Assembly (NCBI GenBank): GCA_943735955.1
Contig: OX030955.1
Location: forward strand, 7,733,769-7,797,768
Direction: 5' to 3'
From: Piscicola geometra
Lineage: Eukaryota > Annelida > Clitellata > Hirudinida > Piscicolidae
Length of the DNA stretch: 64,000 bases
Every line of letters starts with the position of its first letter. The stretch's first letter is position 1. The notes beneath the pieces are model-generated. The model made no database searches and was not told the origin of the DNA. It saw only the letters and a list, made by a program, of their open reading frames with translations. This document shows, in pieces, positions 1-12,878 of the stretch. The position numbers and the translations under genes were made by a program.

Positions 1-194
1 TCTAATTGAATACACCATGGAAGCTTGTGAGTGCTGCATTCATGGAATGCGCTGATGAATTGTCTTCGTGCATGGTGTATTGGTGTATGGTGTACGCATG
101 AATGGTTGTTGAATGCGTTGCATTTGATTGCATACTGTAGCTGCATGCACATTTCGTTCTTTGCACGATTTTTTTATTTTTTATTTATTTTTAT

Positions 195-250
195 AGTCTA
201 TATTGATCACGGTTTAACAGACGCAGGCCATGTTACATGTTGCATAAGAT
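195..250 (+). repeat. Short dispersed repeat copy (GCCATGTTACA family)
   Basis: The segment contains an ACGCAGGCCATGTTACA-like core. The same core recurs at about 14,145-14,205 and 35,240-35,330, each time after a TATATTRATC-like lead. It is probably a fragment of a SINE-like element. This copy is the most truncated of the three. No coding potential is apparent. Confidence 0.45.
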
Positions 251-404
251 ACTAGATAATAGTAGATAATTATAGGATACTGATGCTAATGATAATGGTT
301 TGGAAAAAAATTACTACAAGACAAAGGATATGGTGAATAGGTAATAATTAAGTAGATAAATAAGTAATAAGAATCAGAGATGATAATATAAATATAAATG
401 TAAA

Positions 405-1298
405 TTATAGAATGTGATATTTAAGAAGACGAGGGAGGAATGTTTTACTTTCAAGCGTAGTATATATAGGGGTATCAAAATTATGTTTACGGGGTCTTAA
501 GTTATGAGTAGATTTTTTAAGGGGGGGTAAGAAATGGTGAAGAACGTGGTCAGAGTTAGTAGATATTTTAAAGAATAGTTTAGTGTCTAAAGTGGTAAAC
601 ATAGAAGTGATAGATGGGTAGAGAGAGGGAAGGTAGTTAAGTCTTATGAGTTTATTAATTAGGGACTGGAGTTGCTTAATGTGAGGCTGATTAGCAAAAC
701 CAGACCAAGAAGGAGCTGCATACTTAAGGTGAGAGATGATGAGGGACTCAGTGATGTCAAAGAGTTTGGCACCAAAGAGTCCATGGGAACGGATTGTTTT
801 GATGGCATGAAAAGTTTGAAAGCATTTATTGATAATGTGATCTTTGTGTGGTGAAATGTTAAGGGTGTCAGTGAATGTGATACCTAAGATAGTGAGTTTG
901 TTAGTGCGTTGAATGGAAGGATGTAAAGTTGGTGGTGTGATGCGTTTATAACTATTATGGACTATGAGTTCAAATGATTTTTTGAGGTTGAGTGAGAGAT
1001 TACTGAGCTTGGCCCACTTAGAGAGGGATTCAAGCTCTGATTGGATGGTGTGGGTGTTAGATGATGGAATAATGAGATAGGTGTCGTCAGCGAATTTTAA
1101 AATATAATTAGAAGGGTGATAGGGTTGAAGTGAAGAGGCGTTGATTATAAAGGTAGATGGACCAAGAACTGAGCCTTGGACCACGCTAGAGTTGATGGGA
1201 AGGATACTAGAAAGTTGATTTAAATAAATGGTGGAATGTGATCGGTTGGAAAGGAATGAAATGAGAAGGTTATATATGTTAATTTTCACATTCGACAC
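405..1298 (-). mobile_element. Non-LTR retrotransposon fragment (reverse transcriptase, C-terminal half)
   Basis: An open frame of 297 codons on the minus strand encodes the second half of a LINE reverse transcriptase. Motif B is visible as VVQGSVLGPSTFI and the catalytic motif C as LKFADDTYLI, followed by the usual thumb-like region (LNLKKSFELIVHNS, KLTILGITFTD). Fingers and motif A are missing, so the copy is 5' truncated. The style is that of Jockey/CR1-type elements, but the clade is not resolved. It lies antisense to the phosphatase gene whose visible exons start at 1,756, so it is probably inside one of its upstream introns. The frame is intact over the preserved part, which suggests a fairly recent insertion. 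Confidence 0.85.
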
Positions 1299-1339
1299 TC
1301 GCCTTCAAGCAATCAGAAATCAATTGGGGTTATAATTCA

Positions 1340-1740
1340 GGGATGGGTGCATCATGCATTGGTAAATGAATGAATGCATGAATTTTTATTTGAATGAATG
1401 CATGCATGCATGAGTTGTTGAATTAATGCATGCATGAGTTGTTGAATGGATCAATGCATGAGTACATGCATGATTATTTTAATGCATGAATTAATCCATG
1501 CGTGAATTTTTAATTAAATTTTTTCATGCATGATTAATTAAATTAATTAATGCATGATTAATTAAATTAATTAATGTATTATTACTTGAATTAATTAATG
1601 TATGATTACTTAAATTAATTAATATATGATTAATTAAGTTAATTAATCTATGATTACTTAAATTAATTAATGTATGATTAATTAAATTAATTAATGCATG
1701 AGTAATTAAATTAATTAATGCATACTTAATTAAATCAATT
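1340..1740. repeat. AT-rich tandem tract with ATGCATGA and TTAATTAA cores
   Basis: About 400 bp of imperfect tandem units combine ATGCATG-like palindromes with TTAATTAATTA blocks. Unit length is roughly 30 bp in the second half (TTAATTAATGTATGATTA and variants). It ends a few bases before the 3' splice site of the first visible phosphatase exon. Confidence 0.7.
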
Positions 1741-1755
1741 CATGCATACACACAG

Positions 1756-2357
1756 TGCCGACAGAGCCTCTGAACCTGCGCAACGTGTCGAGGGGCAGTG
1801 ACCACGTGAGTCTGCAATGGCAACTTCCCTTGCAGGAGAATGGCTTGATCAAGTTCTATTCTGTTAGTTTCTCATCTTGTTGTTCACTTTGTAGCTTGTT
1901 GTAATCGTGCATGCCAGATTTTGAGCATGGAGCTGTGTATTTTGTTGCAATCTAAACTCAATTCTACATTATACTAAACTCCGCACAACGACAACATCAC
2001 GACCACACTTCAACTACACCAACCACACCACATACCCAACTAAACCAACCAACCACACGAAATTAAACTCACAACCAAGTTATCACAATAAACACACACA
2101 TACATAAAAAAACACACACCATCACACACACACACACACACACACAGGTAACTTGCAATCCGGTGTCAGCCATCGGTTGTGAGTTGGCGACACCTATCGA
2201 CAAGAAAGTGGAAGCTCCCCACTTGGAGGTCAGTCTTCAGGACCTGCAGCCAGGCATCAATTACGAGTGCAGAGTCGCTGCGGTCAATTCCATAGGTGAA
2301 GGACCCTCTTCCTATATCTTATTCTGGACCGAGCCTCTAAGTGTGTTTTTGTGTGTT

Positions 2358-2395
<38 letters not shown>

Positions 2396-2401
2396 TGTGT
2401 G

Positions 2402-2448
<47 letters not shown>

Positions 2449-5400
2449 GTGCGTGCGTGTGTGATGATCATCATCATCATTACCCGTTTCCAGTACACCT
2501 AATGCTAGGGTGTGTACGACATACCTTTTTCATTTATTCAATTCTGTAAAATAAATATTAACAAAATAAAAGATGTACCAAACTCCACCCACCGCCCACC
2601 ACTGCAGTCAACTTCGTACTACCTGTTCCCTACCTGGAGGATGAGTCATCGTCGGAGGTCGATGACGTCATGCTGGTGAAACTAAAGCCTGCATCATCCA
2701 TCCAATACATGGAAGAGCCAGATAGGTGGGAGAGGGAAGGAGGAGAGAGAGGGATGGAGGGAGAAGGGGAGGGGAGAAAAGGGTGGAGGAGACTGAGGGA
2801 TGGAAGAGAAAGAGAGAGGATGGAGGAAGGAGGGGAGGAGTGGGATGATGAGTGGATGGTATGGAGGGTTTTTTTATTTTTGCGATTATGAAATCGTTAA
2901 ACTTACAAAGATAAAAATAAATAAATAGGAAATATATATGGGAGTTATGAAACTTACTAACACACGTATTATTATTTTGAAGAATCCAGCCTAACTGATT
3001 AAAATTCATAGAAAATATTTCAATTTTTTCCAATTTTTCTCACTGCCATGCACACAGCCTGTACAGGGTGGTGGTGGAGAGGTATGGAGTGGGTGCCTTT
3101 CAGAGGCGTTTCAAGAGGCTAGTGACCGGGAAGGAAGTTGAAAAGGTAGATGCGAAAAAAAGAGGTGCCCTCGGAGTGAATGAAGAAAGGAAGGAGGAAG
3201 GAATGAGTGGAGTGGAGGAAGGAGTGAGTGGAGCGGAGAAAGGAGTGAGTCGAGCGGAGGAAGAAGTGGGTGGAGTGAAGGAAAGAGTGAGTGGAGTGGA
3301 GGTAGGCATGGCGAGAGGGAATGGGAGTGGAGAGGAGGCTGGTGTAGTGAAGATGGCTGATGAGGAAGGTTCATCCATGTTGTCAGCCAACAAGACAGTC
3401 TCCGCCAAGTTACAAGAAGAAGTAGAAAAACTCCCAGCCGACGGCATCACAGACCTTCCAATACAATCATCCGTCCCTCCCTTGAACTCTCACCTTCCGA
3501 AGACTCCCTGCAACCTCAGCCACTCTCAACTGGTCGACTACGCCACGGCGATGAAACGTCGCCTCAACTGCTACATAGCGGCAGAGCTACCCAGAGTGGC
3601 GCATGAGTTGGACTTTGTGGTCGGCGACAATAAGACGCATGGTGGCTACTACAACGCCAAACTGCACTCGGGTGGCGAGTACGATGTGTGGTATGGACTG
3701 GTGGTCACCGTCGATGGGGTGAGTGAGTTTTGTGGGGTTCTATATTATAAAGTATAATTTATAATACACCTTTGCGCCTCATTGCTAACTTTTATATAGT
3801 GTTACTCAGTGAAATGCAATGTTACTCAGTGATATGCAGTGTTGTTCAGTAGAACTTCTTAAAAAAGTTTTATTTCATATTTTCTTACTGCAACAACCGC
3901 CATCATCTTCTTCTCCAACCACTCCTGCCACAGGTCACTGTCTCCTCCTACTCCAAGACACAGAAGCCGCGTACAGGTGGAGAAGATCAATCATTTATCA
4001 TTGATGAGAATTGATCGGAAGAATAGCATTTTGTTTTGCTCAGTGACTTTTTTTTAATTTTTGGGATAGCAGAGTGACTCAAACTCAAATTGAAAAAAAA
4101 TTGATTTGATTGACTCAAACCGCTAAATCCATTCGTTCCTTTATGCCACACATACAAACACACACACACATCACACACACGCACACACATACATACAACA
4201 CACACATAAACACACACACATACACACACACACACACACACACGCACACACATACATACAAACACACATTTACACACACACAGACGTGTACGTAGGAGGA
4301 GAAGAGGTACAAAGCCTATACATACCGACTGATGCACCTTCTGTCGAACGAACGGAGTCGGTCGAGCAGCTGCCGGTCATCGTCGCTTGCGTTGCTTCTC
4401 TGCTTCTGCTTGTCCTCCTCGTCCTAGTGCTCTACCTCGTGTGCGTGCTGCTAGTAGCCATGCGTACACCATTCACATACGCACACACACGAACACACAC
4501 AAACACACGAACACACACTTTTTCAACCCACACACACGAACACACACATAAACACACACACACTCTTTCAACCCACACACACACATAAACACACACACAC
4601 TCTTTCAACTCACACACAAACACACACACACACACGTACACAGAATCGTCAGGAGGTCGTTGAGGAGGGGCGGCAAGAGGGACTCAAACGTCATGGTGTA
4701 CGAGACCTACCCGGGAATGCCTGTCGAACAAAGCAAAAGTCAATGGGAACTTCTTAGCATTCATAAATAGACGCCATCATTATCATCATAAATATTATTA
4801 TCATCATCATCATCGTCGTCATCATCACCATCTGATGATGATGACGATGCTGTCGATGATGTTGATGATGATTTTATTGAGAATGATGATCATTTTGCTT
4901 TTGATGTCTGAGTGTTTAGTGGGCCGAAACAAGGCATCCTATGACATGCTCGTGAGCATCGTCAACCTTACCACGATAGACAGTCACACCACCATACCCA
5001 CCACGATGCAGAGTTTTGGGTCATCTATAGACCATCCCACCGCACTAACCACACCACCATCATCACACACACATACACACACCCTCACATCATCACACAC
5101 ACACATCATTACACACACACACACACACATACACAAACACCATCAAACACACAAACCCTCACAAACACACACCCTCACACACACACACAAACACCATCAA
5201 ACACACATACCCTCACAAACACACACCCTCACACACACACACAAACACCATCACACACACAAACCCTCACACACACACAAACCCTCACACACACAAACAC
5301 CATTACACACACATACACAAACACACAAACCCTCACAAACACACAAACACACTTACCGCAGAGTTGCTAGGCCACCCGAGCGAATTAGCAGCAGGGGCGG

Positions 5401-5658
5401 GTGGTGGTGGAGGAGGGGGAGTGGCGAGGCAGGCAATAGCGGTATCTCAGCTGTGGAATTACGTGGTGCCACGCAAGCAATTCGGAGATGATCTCATAAG
5501 GGCTGAGTACTCTGTAAGTACTGGTGGTGAGGGTGATGATAGTAGTACTGGTGGTAGTATTAGTACTATTAGTAGTAATAGTAATAATGATAGTAGTAGT
5601 AGTTTTGGTACTAGTGGTAGCTGTGGTGGTGGTGGTGTTGGTATTAGTCGTTTTTAGT

Positions 5659-5747
<89 letters not shown>

Positions 5748-8700
5748 CTGAATTGATGGATAGTGATGATAATGATTATGAGAATGATGATGACGGTGAT
5801 GATGATGATGATGCAGGAGTTCCAGCAGGATCTGGTGTTCAAGGCTGACGAGGCGCTCAAGAAGGAGAACAGAAACAAGAATCGTTACATCAACATCGTT
5901 GCATGTAAAAAGATTAAGTAATATAGATAATTAAAATTCAATTTTAAAATAAATAAGTTTTGATTTCAAATATTGAAATTACAATAGAAAATCATATAAT
6001 TTTAATTTCAAATAATAAAATGGATTTTTTATTCATAATAAGTGAAATAGTTGATACTATTGAGAAGAACTTTTATTCTCATAACATTTAAATGATCCTT
6101 TTACTACTTCATCAACTGACAGACGATCATTCTAGAGTGGTGCTGGATGCCAAGCCAACAGTTACCTCCTCTTCCTCTTCCTCCCCCTCTTCCTCCTCTT
6201 ACATCAATGCCAACTACATCCACGTGCGTGCCTATGACGATTTATTTGAGAATGGTGATGATGATGATGTAGATGAGGGGAAAAGACGTATGTAAGTTAT
6301 AATGCTGATAATCGCGATGATAGTGTTGATGATGATGTTGTTGTGTTTATACTTATACTCATGATGATGATGTAAGAGAGGATGGCGATGATGATATAAT
6401 GATAATGATGATCGGGATATTAATGAAACTTGCAGGGTTATGAGAGACCTCAGGCCTACATAGCAGCTCAAGGTGTGATTATTTGTATCAATATATGTTT
6501 TCTCTAAAGACCATGTATAAGACGCATCCGTTTTTGCAATGCCGAAAATCAGAGAGTAATATTTGACGCAAAAATTTTTTTAAGAAACTTTAAATAGCAG
6601 GTTAGATAAAAAAATATTTTTCTTTTTAATATTGTAAAATTTATAAATTTCTGTTATTTGAAAGCTTTTGAGAGTAAAATAATAAATTTCAAAAGTGCGC
6701 TTTATACATGGTGTTTTAGGAATTCGCTGTATTTTCAAGATTCTGTTTTTAATGGTTAATTGCCATAATACTCTCACAATCTGCTCCTTGATTAAAAACT
6801 TTCATAAAGGCCACTAAACAAGCACCATAATCATCATCATCATCACCACCATGATCATCACCATCATCATCATCATCACTGCCACAGGTCCCACCAAGAA
6901 CACGCTAGAGGACACGTGGAGGATGGTGTGGCAACTGCATTGTGACGCCATCGTCATGCTCACCAACTTCACCGAGGCTGGCAGGGTACGCTGATGATGA
7001 TGATGGGGATGATGGGGATGATGAGGTCGATGAGGAGGTCGATGATGGGGATGATGATGACGATGATGAGGTTGATGATGATGATTATTATGATGATAAT
7101 GATGATGACTATGAGGTCCGTGATTAAATAATAATTATGATGATTATGTTTTTTAATTTGTTACCATTAGTGAAAAATACGTGACCACTAACACCATTAA
7201 CAACACATTTAGGAGCTACTACCACCGTCGCTAGCATCCGACACCACCACCACCACACACAGAACAAGTGCGAGTTATACTGGCCTGAGGAGGGCAGAAC
7301 TGTCTACGGAGAGGTCGAGGTCGAGTTGAAAAGTCTACAGGAGTTCGCAGACTTCAAGATTCGAGAGTTTTCAGTCTCCAAGGTGGTATGTTATGCTGCT
7401 AGTGGTGGTGGTGGTAGGGTGCTGCCTTGGTTGGCTGGTGTTTATATGGTTCTTTTGAAGGTGTTATTGTGGTCGTGTGGTGTTGTTTGAATGGAATGTT
7501 TGAAAGTTTCGGTGTTCTCGTTTCTTTTTTTATCAATTTCAGAATTTAAACATTCAATTACCCAATTTTTTATATAGCTTTTCTCTAACTAGCATCATTT
7601 AACGAAGCTTTGCACAACAGTATTCTGATGCTTTAATTTTTTCGGAAAACCCTATTGGAAGTGTAATGGTGATTTCGGGGTACTTTTAATTTATTTTGCT
7701 CAAAGCACTGCACTTCTACAACAACCACACTACCGCACTACAATATACCACACTATCCAAGGACCACACCACTTAATTCAATCACCACTGTACCACACTA
7801 ACACCACGGCATCACACCACACTATCCATTACCACTGTACCACACTGGCTCACAGGATGGTGACTTGAGAACAGTTCACCAATTCCATTTCACCACGTGG
7901 CCTGACCATGGAGTTCCCGTCAATCCTACCTCCTTGCTGGAGTTCAGGAAAAAGGTGTGGGCATCGAACGGTATTCAGTGACTCTCAGAGACTTGATTTA
8001 CCGCTCTCTCACATTCCACCATTTCAGCGGACAATACGATGAATTTGAGGAAAGAGCGCTATAGAAATCTATATAATACTGTAGCTTTTCAGGCGGGCAT
8101 CTAAGTTGGCTTCTCATATGCCTGCATCAGGAATAAGAAATAAATCTTCGTTTTGATCAGAATCGTGAATCAAGCAAACTGTGTAATCTAGCAACCAGAT
8201 TAATCAAGTTAATATTACAAAAGATCAACTTCCACACTATTACCCATTGACCTCACAAACAACCTTTCCCCACTGACTCGTCCAGGTTCGATCCTACCTT
8301 CCCGATGAAGACTCGACGACGACGACACATTCAAGTTCACCGGTGCTGGTTCACTGTAGTGCCGGTGTGGGTCGTACTGGCACGTACATCGCACTGGACA
8401 GCCTACTGCAACAGGCCAAGCTGCACGATGAAGTCAACGTCTATGAGTTTGTGCGGAAAATGAGGCAGGATCGAGTTAACATGGTGCAGACCATTGTGAG
8501 TGGAGGGGTGGTCATCATAGAAGAGTCGATTTAATGGGCGGATTTGCTATAAATACGGTTAAATGAAGAAGTACATGATCTCATATAATTCAAGCACCTT
8601 CCAACACATGTGTTCCATCCATTGATTCTCCCTCACTCTCCAGGAACAGTACATCTTCATCTACGACGCCCTCCTTGAGGCACTTCAAGCCAGCACCACA

Positions 8701-11700
8701 TCTACGCCCTGCTCTGAATTCAGGTGTCCGAAACAAATTTATACACAGACATAAGCACACACATACACATATTAACACACGCACACACACACACGCGTGC
8801 GCATATACATACACACAAACACACACACACAGATCGAGATATGCCCATTTGAACAAAACGAACCCAGACACACAAAAACTCTACCTTCAAGAAGAATTCG
8901 AGGTTAGATTACTCACTCATCTTTCAAAAAGAATAATTAATTATTTTTAGTTATTATTCATTATAATTAGTTAATTATAATTAATTATCAGTATTTCTTC
9001 AACAATTTGATTTATTCGTCTTTAAAATGCTTTTGAATCCCGTGATCAGAAAGCCGAGTGTTACTTCAACTAAGCAAACAAGCAATTAAGACCGATGACT
9101 CTTACTCAGGCTTCAAATGTGCCCGAAATAAAGCACTCCATAAAAACAATTATTTTTCTATAAAAAGAAAATAATAGTATCTAAACTTTATGCGTGTCAA
9201 CTACGCAGATTCAAACAAGCAACATTTTCAGATTCCATCACAAAAAGACTGAAACTTTCCACACATACCTCAACACACGCAGAAATAAAAGCCAAAAAAA
9301 ACAACAATTTTGTTTAAAAAATCATAGTATTTATACATTAGGGTTGTCAACGAGAAACCGACCAAAATCCGGTTCGGTTTCAGTTTCGGTGCCAAAATTT
9401 CCAGTTTTATTAGTTTCGACCATTTTTCGGTTTCGTCTGAATTTACATTTTGGTAAGTCTCTAGTGCCAACACACGCAGATGCTGGGCTCCAGCAAACAC
9501 CTGTATCGGCACGAAGATGCAGTCCTGGACGCCCTCCTTGCAGAGAACATCGCCAAGAACCGTGATGTTCACATCGTACCAGGTACTTGCTTGGGTGTGT
9601 CATTGTTGGTGTAGGCTGAGTGAGAGAGTAAGTGGGTGCTAGGTTGTTGTTGGGTGTTTCATTGTTGGTGTAGGTTGGGTTAGAGAGTCGATGAGGGTTA
9701 GAATGATTGTACGGTGGGTGGTAGATGGTTCTTGATGTAGGGTGAGGTAGTGGAAGGGGGAAGATAGGTGGTTAGAAAGTGGCTAGTAGGTTGTTGGTAG
9801 GTGATTGGATGGTGGGTGTTAGGTGGGTAGAAGATGGTAGGTGGGTAGAGATGGTGGGTGGTTGGAATGTGGGTGGTAGGTGGCTGGACAGTGGCTTGTA
9901 GGTGTTTGGACGGTGGGTCGTAGAGAGGTAAAAGATGGGTAAATTAGTGTTAGGTGGTTGAATGGATGAGAATTAGTAGCAAGGTGGCATTAAGACCTAT
10001 GGCCAATAGATAGCTAGAGTCCAAAATGTTTTCTGTGTTGGTTCATAAGCGTCTAACGCTCTCACACAGACAACTACAGCAGAATCCGAATGAGTGGTGG
10101 CTGTGGTGGATCAAGACCTGACTACATCAACGCCATTCATGTCGACGTGAGTGGGAAAGAAAAAGTTTGCTATTTCAGAATATACAAGACAATACAATAA
10201 AACATAAAAACAACACAATAATAAAAATTTTAAAATGCAATGCAATACGATACAATAGGATACAAAAACAATACAATACAACGATGAATATTATTAACGT
10301 GGCGTAAACCCAGACGAGTTTCAAGACCACATGGTCAATTAAAAAATATGAAGAAAAATAAGTAAAATAAATAATTGATGCATATATGAAAGAAAATATT
10401 CTGGTATCATTGTGAGATGCCTTCCCATGACTTTCTGAAAGCCTAGTTTTTACCTTTTTCATACAATTCACGGCATCTTTTCATTGAATGCTAAACCACC
10501 ACCTCCAACCATTACACAACCCTCCATCTTACAATCACTACATTTTAAACCTCAACGACCACAACACATTTCTCACAACACGAAAACACCACAACACATT
10601 TCTCACAACACGAAAACACCACAACACATTTCTCACAACACGAAAACACCAAAAAACTGTCACCACCATCAACACCAACACCACAGGGCTACAAACAAGG
10701 AAACGCCTTCATAGTCACGCAGACGCCCCTCAGCACGACGACAAACGACTTTTGGTGCACGATGGTGGAGCAAGGGTGCTGCACCATCATCTGCCTCCAG
10801 GACCCGGACCAGCAGGAGAATTCCCTCGAAGATGTAATTACGGTTGTTGTTGTTGCATTGTAGTTTGCTGTTGTTGTTGGTTATCGTTTATTTTGTCGCG
10901 CGTCTTTTTTGTGTTATTCTTCGGTTGCTTTATGACTGTCTACCCACCCATCTACTCACCCAACCATCTACTCACCCACCCATCTAACAACCCACCCATC
11001 GATTTATCTACCCACCCACCCATCTAACAACCCACCCGCCCATCTAACAACCCACCCGTTCATCTACTTACCCACCCATCTACCCATCCACCGACGCTTC
11101 CAGTCTTACTGCCCAGCGAAGGCTTTCCACACGGAAGACCCTCTGGAGACAGACAAAACCTTCAAGATGGGCGCATACTCTGGCACGCTGCTCTCATCCA
11201 CCTCTTCTGCCCACTTCACGCAACAGGAGTTTAGCCTTAAATACGACTCTAAGATCCACAAGAAAAACAGCAGTACCGCTCCGATAGAGCAAGTTGTGAA
11301 GCGGTTTGTGGTGAGGGACTGGGAGAAGGGAGAGAAGGTAGAGGTGGTGGAGGAGAGAGGAGAAAAAGAGGAAGAAGGAGGGGAGAGAGGAGGGAAGGGA
11401 GGAGGGAAGGGAGGAGGGGAGGGAGGAGGGGTTGTCTGGATGCCGTCTCGAGGGGCTATGTTGAGTCTGTTCAGAGCGCTTGAGAAGTGGCAGCAGAAGA
11501 GTGGAAACCATACTGTTGTCGTGCATTGCAGGTTGTTGGGGTGTTGTGTTGGAATGTCATGTTGTTGGAATATCATGTTGTTGGAGTGTTTTGTTGGAAT
11601 TTCATGTTTTTAGAGTGTTGTGTTGCGGTGTTGTAGAGAGGTAGTGTTAGGTTGAGGTGTTGTAGTGTCATTTTGAAGGTTTTTGTAGTGTTGTAGTGTC

Positions 11701-12393
11701 ATTTTGAAGGTTTTTGTAGTGTTGTAGTGTCATTTTGAAGGTTTTTGGAGTGTTGTAGTGGAATGTTTCAAGTATTTGTGATGTTGTAGTGTAACGTTGC
11801 ATGTTGTTGGGTTGTTGAAGTGGAATGTTACAGGATGTTGGAGTGTTGTAGTGTCTAGTTGCTGTCTTTGAGTTCCCAATAAAACGATTTTAACACCCTC
11901 CCCTCTTCTTCGATCGCAGAGACGGTGCCATGTACTCAGGCCTCTTCTGCGCAGCCTCTTACCTGGTCGAGAGACTCAAGACCGAGCACGAAATCGACGT
12001 TTTCACCGGCGTCCGGCACGTCAGCGTCAACAGGAACCACTTCATCACCGATCTGGTGCGTGCCAATCAATCAATCAATACATTTCTATAGCGCCAATCT
12101 TGTGTATGATGATTATAAGGATGATTATGATGATGAGGGTGATGGTGATGATAATAATAATGGTAATGGTAATAATAATATCAACTCTACGACATATAAC
12201 CTCATACTAGAATACACCACGACTTACCACGATCACATAGAACAACACTACAACAAAACTACAACTCCATCAACAACAACAACACCACACCTCCCACAAC
12301 ACGTTACAGAACCAGTACCGCTACTTGTACGACCTTCTGATTGACTTCCTCGACTGCTTCGACACCTACGCCAACTTCGAAGCAGGCCTCTGA
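1756..12393 (+). CDS. Receptor-type protein tyrosine phosphatase, tandem catalytic domains (5' part outside window)
   Basis: Single-pass cell-surface phosphatase that removes phosphate from phosphotyrosine. I assign 23 exons: 1756-1862, 2148-2340, 2608-2725, 3058-3718, 3934-3976, 4284-4440, 4644-4738, 5362-5513, 5817-5904, 6123-6223, 6436-6472, 6888-6985, 7263-7382, 7856-7954, 8286-8495, 8644-8723, 8833-8902, 9480-9582, 10070-10146, 10687-10833, 11104-11531, 11920-12055, 12310-12393. Phases join throughout, giving 1,133 residues and a TGA stop. Order: FN3 (1-100), extracellular stalk with a 7-residue repeat (about 187-227), transmembrane segment (404-427) then [11 protein letters not shown]1 (about 508-785), D2 (about 815-1125). 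D1 has NKNRY, DHSRV, WPDHG and [10 protein letters not shown] (Cys713, Asp673), so it should be active. D2 reads [10 protein letters not shown]: the Cys is kept but the P-loop Arg is Tyr and WPD is lost, so it is probably dead. GYYN stalk and YPGM motifs recall LAR-type receptors; the D2 loop recalls CD45. Subtype unresolved. The join of exons 7 and 8 is the least certain. Confidence 0.93.
2118..2147. repeat. (CA)n ending in the acceptor of phosphatase exon 2
   Basis: A short CA run leads directly into CACAG at 2143-2147, the 3' splice site of the second visible exon, so it replaces a normal polypyrimidine tract. Confidence 0.85.
2341..2462. repeat. (GT)n microsatellite at the 5' splice site of phosphatase intron 2
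   Basis: About 120 bp of GT with scattered C and T interruptions. It begins exactly at the GTGTGT donor following the exon that ends at 2340, so the donor is the first unit of the array. Confidence 0.9.
4145..4283. repeat. (CA)n tract before phosphatase exon 6
   Basis: Imperfect CA/CATA repeats end in CACACAG at 4283, the acceptor of the transmembrane exon. Confidence 0.85.
4475..4643. repeat. Imperfect (CA)n array before phosphatase exon 7
   Basis: ACACAC blocks alternate with CTTTCAACYCACACAC units (several copies of roughly 35 bp). The array ends in TACACAG at 4643, the acceptor of the juxtamembrane exon. Confidence 0.85.
5062..5351. repeat. (CA)n-derived minisatellite in phosphatase intron 7
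   Basis: CA dinucleotides are interrupted by ACCCTCACA and ACACCATCA words that recur with periods of roughly 30-60 bp. It ends about 10 bp before the exon 8 acceptor at 5361. Confidence 0.85.
5656..5748. repeat. (TAG)n microsatellite in phosphatase intron 8
   Basis: Roughly 30 near-perfect copies of the trinucleotide TAG, flanked on both sides by degenerate TAG/GAT repeats up to the exon 9 acceptor. Confidence 0.9.
8752..8832. repeat. (CA)n tract before phosphatase exon 17
   Basis: CA repeats with short interruptions run straight into CACACAG at 8832, the acceptor of the short D1-D2 linker exon. Confidence 0.8.
9600..9965. repeat. Degenerate GT/GGTAG-rich repeats in phosphatase intron 18
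   Basis: Words such as GTGGGTGGTAGGTGG recur irregularly over about 360 bp. The strand is strikingly G-rich and no reading frame joins the neighbouring exons. Confidence 0.6.
10556..10651. repeat. 30-bp tandem repeat, three copies, in phosphatase intron 19
   Basis: Three almost identical units containing ACACATTTCTCACAACACG follow each other just upstream of exon 20. Confidence 0.85.
10935..11095. repeat. CCCACCCATCTA tandem repeats in phosphatase intron 20
   Basis: Pyrimidine-rich units of CCCACCCATCTAACAA and variants fill the 3' part of the intron up to the exon 21 acceptor at 11,103. Confidence 0.75.
11650..11765. repeat. Roughly 33-bp tandem repeat in phosphatase intron 21
   Basis: About three units contain GTGTTGTAGTGTCATTTTGA followed by AGGTTTTTG. 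Degenerate versions continue on both sides. Confidence 0.75.
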
Positions 12394-12878
12394 TCTGTCA
12401 ATTTCAAGACCATCTTCACCACCTCCACCTCTATTTCCATCAACACCATGACCAACTTCATCACCTTCACCACTGTCATCTTCAGCTCCATGACCTCCTT
12501 CACTTTCATAGCCTCATTGCCCACTGCGACACGAACATTTTCATTTTAGTGTCACACGGGAAGACCACCAGCTGCTTGACGATTCCCACCCAGCCCAAAG
12601 CTTCCACCACCACCTGCAACCCTTCCTTCTCTACTAAGCCACTTAAATACACCAAAACCACCTCAACTCTCACCAACAGTGTCACCACCAGATCCACCGC
12701 CAGCACTACCATCTTAAGCATTACCACCTCGTACTTTGTCCTCTCTCAAATCTCATTGACCATCTCTCCATTGTTTTCCCCTCGACTGAAGCATCGACAC
12801 AGCCATGGACTTTTAACATTCTGTAGGTAGCCTTGCTGCACAGTGGTTGTTGAAGTCAGTATTCTCGCTCACTGAATA

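Noticed and set aside
4937..5050. Possible extra phosphatase exon ([20 protein letters not shown])
   Set aside because: A good-looking frame, but no acceptor and donor pair with matching phase. Joining exon 7 (4,738) to exon 8 (5,362) keeps the frame without it.
11335..11430. Could the Gly/Glu-rich segment in D2 be an intron (GTAGAGG...GGAGG)?
   Set aside because: The candidate acceptor has no pyrimidines or plausible branch point, and the frame stays open, so an in-frame insert is the simpler reading. It is still worth a cDNA check.
12549..12830. Thr/Ser-rich frame after the phosphatase stop
   Set aside because: Lies in the probable 3' UTR of the phosphatase, low complexity (ACC-rich), with no domain.
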